Source: an uncultured Collinsella sp. (lineage in GTDB: Bacteria; Actinomycetota; Coriobacteriia; Coriobacteriales; Coriobacteriaceae). Taken from it: DNA of 6,391 nt. Below the pieces are notes generated by a model that searched no databases, was not told the origin of the DNA, and saw only the letters and a program-made list of their open reading frames with translations. Of this stretch, positions 1 through 5,967 are shown in pieces (position 1 is the stretch's first letter; each line of letters opens with the position of its first letter). The stretch is from positions 1 through 6,391 of the forward strand of contig CAKTWE010000094.1 of assembly GCA_934630385.1 (NCBI GenBank), read 5' to 3'. Both the position numbers and the translations under genes were made by a program.

Positions 1-401
1 GCTCTATCGATGGTGCTACGCGCGTCCTGCTCTCCATCGCCGGCTCCAAGGATCTGGGTATCCAAGAGATCAGCGACGCTGCCGACGTTGTCGCCAACGC
101 CGTCGATCCCGAGGCCAACATCATCTTTGGTACTGTTGTCGACGAGTCCCTGGGCGACCAGGTGCGCATCACCGTTATCGCCACGGGCTTCTCCGACTCC
201 AATGTCAACCGTCAGGACGAGCTCTTCGCTGCCCAGCAGTCCCAGAGCAAGGGCTCTGCTTCTGCCGAGCCGCAGCGCACTGCTCCGGCTGCCAGCCCGG
301 CTCAGGCTGCCCCGACTCGCAACGTCGGCGGTACCGAGCTCCCCAACTTTGGTAACGACCAGTTCGAGCTCCCCGATTTCCTTAAGCGTGGTAGCTTCTA
401 A
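1..401 (+). CDS. ftsZ: Cell division protein FtsZ, C-terminal part (5' end outside window)
   Basis: FtsZ is the tubulin-like GTPase that polymerises into the cytoplasmic division ring. Only the last 132 residues are here; the codon frame begins at base 3 and the TAA stop is 399-401. The visible part starts at the SIDGATRVLLSIAGS strand (family form SIEGARGVLLNI) and continues through the C-terminal domain (NAVDPEANIIFGTVVDESLGD, then VRITVIATGF). A short Ser/Ala/Pro/Gln-rich linker follows (fragment residues about 73-110). The protein ends with the conserved C-terminal peptide, FELPDFLKRGSF, which in the family binds FtsA, SepF or other membrane tethers. Unusually, a second ELPNF motif lies ten residues before ELPDF. 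The GTP-binding N-terminal domain lies outside the window. Identification is secure from the domain, the tail motif and the pgeF/yggS neighbourhood. A terminator directly downstream ends this transcription unit. Confidence 0.97.
   Translation, partial: SIDGATRVLLSIAGSKDLGIQEISDAADVVANAVDPEANIIFGTVVDESLGDQVRITVIATGFSDSNVNRQDELFAAQQSQSKGSASAEPQRTAPAASPAQAAPTRNVGGTELPNFGNDQFELPDFLKRGSF
335..394 (+). repeat. Imperfect 30-bp tandem direct repeat inside the ftsZ 3' end
   Basis: CGAGCTCCCC occurs at 335-344 and again exactly 30 nt later at 365-374. Both copies are in frame and encode the ELP of ELPNF and ELPDF. The following bases are partly similar (AACTTT versus GATTTC, and a shared TAA trinucleotide further on). 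This suggests a ten-codon duplication that has since diverged, though convergent codon choice for a repeated peptide motif is also possible. Confidence 0.55.
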
Positions 402-427
402 GCCGTTCTCTGCATTGTGTTGCACAG

Positions 428-457
428 GGGCGCGTCCGTATGGATGCGCCCTTTTTG
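428..457 (+). terminator. Rho-independent terminator of ftsZ
   Basis: A 10-bp stem pairs 428-437 (GGGCGCGTCC) with 442-451 (GGATGCGCCC), with one G-U wobble (434/445) and a GTAT tetraloop. Five Ts follow directly at 452-456. It starts 26 nt after the ftsZ stop, so it should separate ftsZ transcription from pgeF and the pst genes. Confidence 0.9.
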
Positions 458-489
458 TATCAACTTTGTAAACCAGAGCATCCAATCTC

Positions 490-522
490 CTTACGTTCTC
501 TTTACGATTGCCTTCAGTGCAG
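490..522 (+). promoter_or_regulatory. Candidate PhoB/PhoP-type binding site: three 11-bp direct repeat units
   Basis: Three consecutive 11-nt units can be read: CTTACGTTCTC (490-500), TTTACGATTGC (501-511) and a weaker CTTCAGTGCAG (512-522). TTACG recurs exactly 11 nt apart (491-495 and 502-506). Pho-type response regulators bind direct repeats with an 11-bp period in several phyla, often just upstream of a -10 element. A TATCCT lies at 527-532, 4 nt beyond the third unit. The site lies in the only gap upstream of the pgeF-pst run, where a phosphate-responsive element would be expected. The repeats are short and I do not know the consensus for this organism. Confidence 0.3.
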
Positions 523-559
523 CGGGTATCCTTTTAAGGAAGTATGACAGCCGTATAAA
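508..559 (+). promoter_or_regulatory. Probable promoter zone for pgeF-pst; exact elements unresolved
   Basis: A promoter is expected here because a strong terminator lies upstream (428-457) and this is the only gap before pgeF. Candidate -10 elements are TATCCT at 527-532 and TATAAA at 554-559. A TTGCCT at 508-513 resembles a -35 but is only 13 nt from TATCCT. The 17-nt upstream partner of TATAAA is a poor CTTTTA (531-536). No pairing matches a sigma-70 consensus well, which would fit an activator-dependent promoter but does not prove one. Confidence 0.3.
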
Positions 560-568
560 TGCAGGCTG

Positions 569-583
569 CGCGGCGACGCCGCG
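569..583 (+). other. GC-rich hairpin in the pgeF leader
   Basis: CGCGGCG and CGCCGCG form a perfect inverted repeat around A576. As RNA this is a 6-bp stem (569-574 with 578-583) and a GAC loop. It lies 14 nt before the Shine-Dalgarno sequence AGGAGG (598-603), and no T-run follows, so it is not a terminator. It may tune message stability or translation, or may be incidental in GC-rich DNA. Confidence 0.4.
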
Positions 584-610
584 GTACTTGTTGTATTAGG
601 AGGCTTTAGT

Positions 611-1411
611 ATGGCAGCACGTGCGGACAACGTTTCGCGTGTCGACCATGATGGAGTTACGTTGGTGGAGGGTGCGACGACCGATGTTCGTTTTGCCTTT
701 ACCGAGCGCACCGGTGGTGTTTCAGAAGATGCGTACTCCTCGCTCAACCTGGGCTCGCATGTAGGCGATGACCCCTTTGCTGTTCAAGAAAATCGTCGTC
801 GTGCGCTCGAGGCCATGGGGGCCTCCGAGTGCGAGGACAACCTACTCGTTCCCAATCAGGTGCATGGTGACCATATCGTTACGGTAACCTCGAGCGGTGC
901 CGACGATCTCGAGGATATTCGCGAGCAGGTTGCCGAGGGCTGCGATGCCATCGTCTGCACGGCCCATGAGGTGCCTGTGCTGCTCTGTTTTGCCGACTGC
1001 GTTCCCGTGGTGCTGGTGGCTCCTGGCGGATTTGCCGTGGTACATTCTGGCTGGAAGGGCACGATTGCGCGCATTTCCGCCAAGGCGTGTCAGGCGCTTT
1101 GCGATGCCGCTGGCTGCGACGCGAGCGACGTCTTCGCCTATATTGGTCCCCATATCTTGGGTGACGAATACGAGGTATCCCAGGAACTCATGGATCGCTT
1201 TGCCGCCGAGTTTTCTTGCATCGATGCGAGCGTCTCTCGCATGCTCGACCTTTCTGCCGCAATTCGCGAGGCGCTGCTGGACGCCGGCGTCGATACGGAC
1301 AATATCGTAGACACGCAGCTCTCCACCGTGCGTCAGAACGACCGCTTTTACTCCTATCGCAACGAGGGCGGCACCTGCGGGCGCCATGCTGCGATCGGCG
1401 TGATGCTATGA
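611..1411 (+). CDS. pgeF: Peptidoglycan editing factor PgeF (YfiH/YlmD, multicopper polyphenol oxidase/laccase-fold family)
   Basis: This 266-residue protein is full length for the family. In E. coli, PgeF acts in the cytoplasm to remove UDP-MurNAc precursors wrongly charged with L-Ser in place of L-Ala; related proteins have been reported with purine nucleoside phosphorylase or oxidase activity. The family metal-site residues appear in order: H85 in NQVHGD, C130 in FADCVPVVL and H145 in VVHSGWKGT. Other family blocks are the N-terminal SSLNLGSHVGDD (43-54), AYIGPHI (176-182) and the C-terminal FYSYRNEGGTCGRHAAIGVM, which lacks only a little of the usual tail. The start ATG has a near-ideal AGGAGG (598-603) 7 nt upstream. 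The stop overlaps the pstS start by 4 nt (ATGA). The position after ftsZ is typical; pst genes directly downstream are not. The enzyme activity in this organism is inferred. Confidence 0.94.
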   Translation: MAARADNVSRVDHDGVTLVEGATTDVRFAFTERTGGVSEDAYSSLNLGSHVGDDPFAVQENRRRALEAMGASECEDNLLVPNQVHGDHIVTVTSSGADDLEDIREQVAEGCDAIVCTAHEVPVLLCFADCVPVVLVAPGGFAVVHSGWKGTIARISAKACQALCDAAGCDASDVFAYIGPHILGDEYEVSQELMDRFAAEFSCIDASVSRMLDLSAAIREALLDAGVDTDNIVDTQLSTVRQNDRFYSYRNEGGTCGRHAAIGVML

Positions 1412-2244
1412 GAAAGATCGTATCGGTCCTGAGTGCGGCGGTACTCACGCTCACGCTGTGTGCCTGCTCCTCGGGATCTTCCACTTCTTCCATTACCGTG
1501 GCGGGTTCCACGACCTGCCTTCCCATCGCCGAGATCGCGGCCGAGGGCTTTAAGGAAGAGACCGGTACCGACGTGCTCGTCTCTGGCTTGGGGTCCTCTG
1601 CCGGCATCGAGGCCGTCAGCGCCGGCACCGCTGATATCGCCAGCTCCTCCCGTAGCCTCAATGCCGATGAACAAGACCTGGGCCTGACTCCCATCGTTAT
1701 CGCCCACGACGGCATTGCGGTCATCGTGAATGAGGACAACCCAGTCGAGAATCTCTCGACCGAGCAGCTTCGCGATATCTACGCCGGTAAGATCACCAAC
1801 TGGAAAGAGGTCGGTGGTGAGGACTTGAAGATTCAGGTCATCAACCGCGATGAGGCGTCCGGCACGCGCGAGGCCTTCCGTACCATCGTGATGGACGGCA
1901 CGCCGTTCGATCGCCGCTCGGCCGTTCTTTCGGGCACGGGCCAGGTTCGCGACGTCGTGTCTCGTTCGCGTGGGGCCATCGGTTACATTTCGCTGGGCTT
2001 TGTCGATAGTCTCAATGCCAAGACCTCGGTTAGGGCTGTCTCGGTCAATCACGTCGAGGCGTCCGAGAAAACGGTTGCAAGCGGCGGGTATCCTATCTCG
2101 CGCGACCTTTACTTCTTTGTGAAGGGTACGCCCTCCAAGCAGGCGCAGGCCTACATCGACTACGTGACGTCCGAAAAGATGGACAAGCAGATTCGCGAGG
2201 CGGGCTTTATTCCCGTCACCAACGACGGGAAGGGGAGTGAGTAG
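1408..2244 (+). CDS. pstS: Phosphate ABC transporter substrate-binding lipoprotein PstS
   Basis: PstS captures inorganic phosphate outside the membrane and delivers it to PstC-PstA. The product is 278 residues. Residues 1-19 form a lipoprotein signal peptide (MRK, a hydrophobic core, then LCA) with C20 as the predicted lipidated residue, followed by a Ser-rich linker. Family phosphate-binding blocks are VAGSTT (31-36), SGLGSSAGIEAVSAGTADI (59-77) with SR at 81-82, NRDEASGTREAF (146-157, matching the R-x-x-x-SGT loop) and IGYISLGF (191-198). The ATG at 1408 is chosen because the signal peptide starts there; the frame is open further upstream within pgeF (from 1216), but that part is Arg/Cys-rich shadow translation. 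The start overlaps the pgeF stop as ATGA and has no clear Shine-Dalgarno, which suggests translational coupling to pgeF. No promoter could be recognised inside pgeF. Confidence 0.96.
   Translation: MRKIVSVLSAAVLTLTLCACSSGSSTSSITVAGSTTCLPIAEIAAEGFKEETGTDVLVSGLGSSAGIEAVSAGTADIASSSRSLNADEQDLGLTPIVIAHDGIAVIVNEDNPVENLSTEQLRDIYAGKITNWKEVGGEDLKIQVINRDEASGTREAFRTIVMDGTPFDRRSAVLSGTGQVRDVVSRSRGAIGYISLGFVDSLNAKTSVRAVSVNHVEASEKTVASGGYPISRDLYFFVKGTPSKQAQAYIDYVTSEKMDKQIREAGFIPVTNDGKGSE
2231..2237 (+). promoter_or_regulatory. Ribosome binding site that decides the pstC start
   Basis: AGGGGAG overlaps the end of pstS and lies 8 nt before ATG 2246. An in-frame GTG at 2237 would sit on top of this site with almost no spacing, so the ATG is preferred. 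Confidence 0.7.
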
Positions 2245-2245
2245 C

Positions 2246-3172
2246 ATGGAAGCACAGGAAACCCCCCATACTGAGCAGAAGGCTCAGGCGCCCAGGAAGC
2301 GCGAGCTGGCGCTCGTGTCGCGCAGCACCTATATCAAGGAGAAGGCGCTGCAGTGGATTTTTTTCGCCTGCGCATTTTTGGCGGTCGTTACCGTCATCCT
2401 GATTTTTGTCTTTACCACGTGTTCGGCCCTGCCCGTCTTTACCGATATCGGTCTGGCGGACTTCTTTAGCTTTATGTGGGCGCCCTCCGAGGGCCACTAC
2501 GGCATTATGTCGCTGCTGGCCGGTTCGGGCATGGTGACCGTTGGTGCGCTCGCCATGGGTGTGCCCCTGGGCGTGGGCACGGCCGTGTATCTGGTCGAGA
2601 TCGCCAACAAGCGCGTGCGCAAGCTCATCAGCCCTGCCGTCGACCTGCTGGCGGGCATCCCCTCCATCATCTACGGCTTCTTTGGCATGGTCATCATCCG
2701 CCCGTTTATCGCGCAGATGACCGGTGGTCTTGGCTTTGGTGCCCTGACGGCTTGGTTCGTCCTTGCCATCATGATCGTTCCCACGATCACCACGCTCACC
2801 ATCGATGCCCTTAACTCCATTCCCATGGGTATTCGCGAGGCTTCCTATGCCATGGGCGCCACCAAGTGGCAGACCATCTATAAGGTCGTGCTGCCGGCCG
2901 CCAAGCTGGGCATTGTGGACGCCATCGTTTTGGGCATGGGGCGCGCCATCGGCGAGACTATGGCCGTGCTCATGGTCGTGGGTAATGCTCCGGTCATTCC
3001 CGATAGTATCGCGAGCCCCATCTCGACGCTCACGAGCCAGATTGCGCTCGACATGAGCTACTCCTCGGGCTTGCACCGCTCGGCGCTCTTTGGCATGGGC
3101 GTGGTCCTGTTTATCATCTCCGCCGCGTTGGTGGGCATTGTCCGTCTGATTTCCAAGAAGAAGAGGGGGTAG
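2246..3172 (+). CDS. pstC: Phosphate ABC transporter permease PstC
   Basis: PstC is one of the two membrane subunits forming the phosphate channel. It has 308 residues and a polar, basic cytoplasmic N-terminus (1-36). About six membrane segments follow: roughly 38-60, 87-115, 132-155, 163-185, 221-246 and 281-303. The EAA loop that contacts the ATPase PstB is clear at about 198-218 (REASYAMGATKWQ then KVVLPAA), followed by GRAIGET (232-238). Both motifs recur in PstA. VDLLAGIPSIIYGFFG (132-147) is a further PstC/PstA family signature. The protein ends in a basic KKKRG tail. The ATG start follows the pstS stop by 1 nt. It precedes pstA, as in standard pst operons. Confidence 0.96.
   Translation: MEAQETPHTEQKAQAPRKRELALVSRSTYIKEKALQWIFFACAFLAVVTVILIFVFTTCSALPVFTDIGLADFFSFMWAPSEGHYGIMSLLAGSGMVTVGALAMGVPLGVGTAVYLVEIANKRVRKLISPAVDLLAGIPSIIYGFFGMVIIRPFIAQMTGGLGFGALTAWFVLAIMIVPTITTLTIDALNSIPMGIREASYAMGATKWQTIYKVVLPAAKLGIVDAIVLGMGRAIGETMAVLMVVGNAPVIPDSIASPISTLTSQIALDMSYSSGLHRSALFGMGVVLFIISAALVGIVRLISKKKRG
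2853..2872 (+). repeat. 20-bp identity between the pstC and pstA EAA-loop codons (copy 1)
   Basis: The 20 bases at 2853-2872 in pstC are identical to 3771-3790 in pstA and encode GATKWQ of the EAA loop in both. A second shared 15-mer, encoding AIGET, lies at 2945-2959 and 3863-3877. The proteins are paralogues that dock on the same ATPase; the exact DNA match is longer than protein conservation alone requires. Confidence 0.8.
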
Positions 3173-3175
3173 GCT

Positions 3176-4081
3176 ATGTCCGATTCCGTTGACACGACGG
3201 TCGATACGACCTCGTCGCGTGAGCGCATCAAGCGTGCCCTTTCCCACGGCAAGAAGGGCCGCATCAACAAGGACCTGTCCAACAAACTCATGCTCGGCGT
3301 GTTCCGCGTTGCGGCCTATATCACTACGCTGGTGTTGGTCGCCATCATCGCCTACGTGGTCATCAACGGCTTGCCGCATATCTCGCTCGACTTTATCTTC
3401 GGTTGGCCCCAGGGCGTCAACGCCGAAGGCGGTATTTGGCCCACGATCGTCTCGACCATCTACGTGACGGCGCTTGCCATGCTCATCTGCACGCCGATTG
3501 CCGTGCTGGCGGCCGTCTATCTTGCCGAATACGCCAAGCAGGGTAAGGTCGTCGAACTCATTCGCTATGCCGCTGACGCCTTGGCCTCGGTACCTTCCAT
3601 CGTCATGGGCCTGTTTGGCTACGCTTTGTTTGTCGAGGCCATGGGCTTGGGTCTTTCGATGGTCTCGGCCGCCCTGGCGCTCGCGCTCTTGATGCTTCCC
3701 ATCGTCATGCGCACCACCGAGGAGGCCATTCGCGCTGTGCCGCGCTATATCCGTTGGGGCGCGTACGGCCTGGGCGCCACCAAGTGGCAGGTCGTTTCCA
3801 AGATCGTGCTTCCTTCTGCCTTTGGCCGCATCGCCACCGGTATCGTCCTTGCCATCGGCCGTGCCATCGGCGAGACTGCGGTGGTGCTCTACACCATGGG
3901 TCAGGCCATCAACCTGCCTATCTCGCCACTCGATTCCGGCCGCCCCATGACGGTCCACCTGTACCTGCTTGCCAACGACGGCATCAACATGAACGCAGCC
4001 TATGGCACCGCGCTCCTGTTGATGGTGATCATTTTGGCCTTCAACCTGTTTGCGCGCTTCCTGTCGCGCAAGCGCCGCTAG
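3176..4081 (+). CDS. pstA: Phosphate ABC transporter permease PstA
   Basis: PstA is the second channel subunit, paired with PstC in the cytoplasmic membrane. It has 301 residues with a hydrophilic N-terminal region of about 42 residues rich in Asp/Thr/Ser and then Lys/Arg. Membrane segments lie at about 43-66, 90-117, 137-157, 160-178, 217-240 and 275-296. Family blocks are GGIWPTIVSTIYVT (85-98), ADALASVPSIVMGLFG (133-148), the EAA loop GAYGLGATKWQ...KIVLPSA (195-215) and GRAIGETAVVLYT (228-240). The family NLPISPLD-type loop (246-253) is also present. The ATG at 3176 is 3 nt after the pstC stop and is preceded by the purine-rich AAGAGGGGG (3161-3169), a good Shine-Dalgarno. pstB follows 12 nt downstream. 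Confidence 0.96.
   Translation: MSDSVDTTVDTTSSRERIKRALSHGKKGRINKDLSNKLMLGVFRVAAYITTLVLVAIIAYVVINGLPHISLDFIFGWPQGVNAEGGIWPTIVSTIYVTALAMLICTPIAVLAAVYLAEYAKQGKVVELIRYAADALASVPSIVMGLFGYALFVEAMGLGLSMVSAALALALLMLPIVMRTTEEAIRAVPRYIRWGAYGLGATKWQVVSKIVLPSAFGRIATGIVLAIGRAIGETAVVLYTMGQAINLPISPLDSGRPMTVHLYLLANDGINMNAAYGTALLLMVIILAFNLFARFLSRKRR
3771..3790 (+). repeat. 20-bp identity between the pstC and pstA EAA-loop codons (copy 2)
   Basis: This is the second copy of the 20-bp identity at 2853-2872, 918 nt downstream and in the same reading register, encoding GATKWQ. The flanking bases differ, so the match is confined to the motif. Confidence 0.8.
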
Positions 4082-4093
4082 TTAAGGAGTCCC

Positions 4094-4895
<802 letters not shown>

Positions 4896-4897
<2 letters not shown>

Positions 4898-4969
4898 TCG
4901 GTGCGACTAGTCCCAAGCCGATCGGACCTGGTCCGGTGCGTATTCACTGTGCGGGCGGCATGACCGCAC
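4896..4969 (+). other. Cluster of inverted repeats between pstB and phoU
   Basis: GATCGG (4896-4901, starting in the pstB stop codon) can pair with CCGATC (4918-4923), which lies within the palindrome CCGATCGG (4918-4925). CGGACC (4923-4928) and GGTCCG (4930-4935) form a second inverted repeat. GTGCGG (4949-4954) and CCGCAC (4964-4969) form a third, with a 9-nt loop. CGGTGCG occurs twice (4899-4905, 4934-4940) and could compete for the CGCACC at 4965-4970. No T-run follows any stem, so these are not ordinary terminators. They may act in RNA processing or in lowering phoU expression relative to pstB; this is inference. Confidence 0.4.
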
Positions 4970-4989
4970 CCAACTGATTGGAGTGAAAC

Positions 4990-5847
4990 ATGCGCAAACT
5001 GTTTTCCCGTCAGCTCGTCGAGGCTCGTCACGAGATGTTGAGCATCTACGAGGCTGTAGACCTGGCACTTCACGACGCCGTGAAGGCCTATGTGACCGAC
5101 GACCGCAAGCTCGCCACCAAGACCAAGAAGCGCACGCTTTCGATTGATGCGCGCTGCGCCAACCTGGAGGCCGTGTGCTACAACCTGATCGCTACGCAGT
5201 CGCCGGTCGCCTCCGACTTCCGCTTACTGCAGACGATCATCTACGTCGACTTTAACCTGCAGCGCATGACCGATAAGGTTCGCCAGATCTGCCGCGCCAC
5301 GCGTCACATGGTCAAGGCCGACATCTCGCTGCCCCAGGAGCTCGTCGGTACGGTTGAGGCCGAGGCCGAAGCTGTTTACCAGGTGCTGGGCTCGTCGCTT
5401 TCCGCGCTCGTCACCAACGACATGTCCATCATCTGCAACCTTGCCGTCGAGGACGAGCCGGTGCACGCGGCCTACGAGAAGTTCTTCCGTACCTTCAACC
5501 GCATGGACGCGGGCGAGTTTATGGATGACGACAGCAACTATGACGACCTGCGTCGCGCCATCATGGTTTCGCGCTATCTCGATCGCATCGCCTCGATTTC
5601 CATCGATGCCGCCTGCCGTCTGACCTTCCTTTTGACCGGTCAGCGCATGAACGCCGGCGATATCGCCCGCACGGACGAGGACGAGCTCGAGAGCATGCGC
5701 GTACCCTCGGGCGAGGGCGTCATCATGAGGCCCGCTGTCGATGCGTACTACGTTGCCAAGGTGCCCGCTCACGAGGTGAGCGAGGGTCTTCGCTACCTGC
5801 TTGAGCACCTCGAGGACGAGGGTGACACCGAGGATGACGAGGAGTAG
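4990..5847 (+). CDS. phoU: PhoU family phosphate signalling protein, with altered metal motifs and an acidic tail
   Basis: PhoU is a cytoplasmic helical-bundle protein that connects the Pst transporter to the PhoR-type sensor kinase and restrains phosphate uptake. This one has 285 residues, against about 220-240 usually. Two PhoU repeats are visible, roughly residues 8-110 and 120-218. The first contains the diagnostic block with IDARCANLE (52-60), LIATQSPVASDFR (66-78) and NLQRMTDKV (89-97); the second has RYLDRIASISIDAACR (195-210). The family usually has ERIGD in both repeats, supplying the E/DxxxD metal-binding residues. Here they read QRMTD (E to Q91) and DRIAS (D to S202), so each has lost one acidic residue. 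A C-terminal extension (about 219-285) ends in a tail with 10 acidic residues out of 14 (272-285). The ATG has GGAG (4980-4983) 6 nt upstream. Position after pstB supports the assignment. Confidence 0.92.
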   Translation: MRKLFSRQLVEARHEMLSIYEAVDLALHDAVKAYVTDDRKLATKTKKRTLSIDARCANLEAVCYNLIATQSPVASDFRLLQTIIYVDFNLQRMTDKVRQICRATRHMVKADISLPQELVGTVEAEAEAVYQVLGSSLSALVTNDMSIICNLAVEDEPVHAAYEKFFRTFNRMDAGEFMDDDSNYDDLRRAIMVSRYLDRIASISIDAACRLTFLLTGQRMNAGDIARTDEDELESMRVPSGEGVIMRPAVDAYYVAKVPAHEVSEGLRYLLEHLEDEGDTEDDEE

Positions 5848-5885
5848 AGTAGCTCCGTTCGTCGAAAGATTGTAAATACCTAAGT

Positions 5886-5921
5886 GAGCGCGGCCTTGCA
5901 CATGCAGGGCCGCGCTCTTGC
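5886..5921 (+). terminator. Long GC-rich hairpin ending the pst-phoU unit, weak T-run
   Basis: A perfect 10-bp stem pairs 5886-5895 (GAGCGCGGCC) with 5908-5917. It extends inward by four more pairs (5896-5899 with 5904-5907, one G-U) to an ACAT loop. It lies 38 nt after the phoU stop. The downstream tract is only TTGCGTT, so termination may be partial, Rho-assisted, or the stem may serve as a 3' stabiliser. A weak TTGCGT (5918-5923), 17-nt spacer and TATGGC (5941-5946) follow, and might be a yggS promoter. Confidence 0.65.
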
Positions 5922-5967
5922 GTTAGCATGGGACTACTTGTATGGCTGTTAGCGGAGGCGATTGGCA

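Noticed and set aside
10..599. Frames 10-471 and 417-599 on the + strand near the ftsZ end
   Set aside because: The first is a Ser/Pro/Arg-rich shadow of ftsZ. The second reads through the terminator hairpin and has no ribosome binding site or family similarity.
842..1387. A 181-codon open frame on the - strand opposite pgeF
   Set aside because: It lies entirely opposite pgeF, with no recognisable motif and no supported start signal.
1216..1407. An upstream start for pstS that would add 64 residues
   Set aside because: The extra part is an Arg/Cys-rich out-of-frame reading of pgeF and would bury the lipoprotein signal peptide that begins at 1408.
2237..2245. GTG start for pstC three codons upstream of the ATG
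   Set aside because: It overlaps the ribosome binding site AGGGGAG (2231-2237), leaving no proper spacing, whereas ATG 2246 is spaced well.
1354..2247. A 297-codon open frame on the - strand opposite pstS
   Set aside because: It has low-complexity shadow composition, no family resemblance and lies fully opposite a confident gene.
2216..3958. A 580-codon open frame on the - strand opposite pstC and pstA
   Set aside because: Its translation is dominated by His, Gly, Asp, Arg and Gln with no hydrophobic core or recognisable domain. It mirrors strongly biased codons of two certain membrane genes, and GC-rich genes often leave such antisense frames.
5224..5901. A 225-codon open frame on the - strand opposite phoU
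   Set aside because: It overlaps phoU almost fully and its start lies in the terminator hairpin; no family is recognisable.
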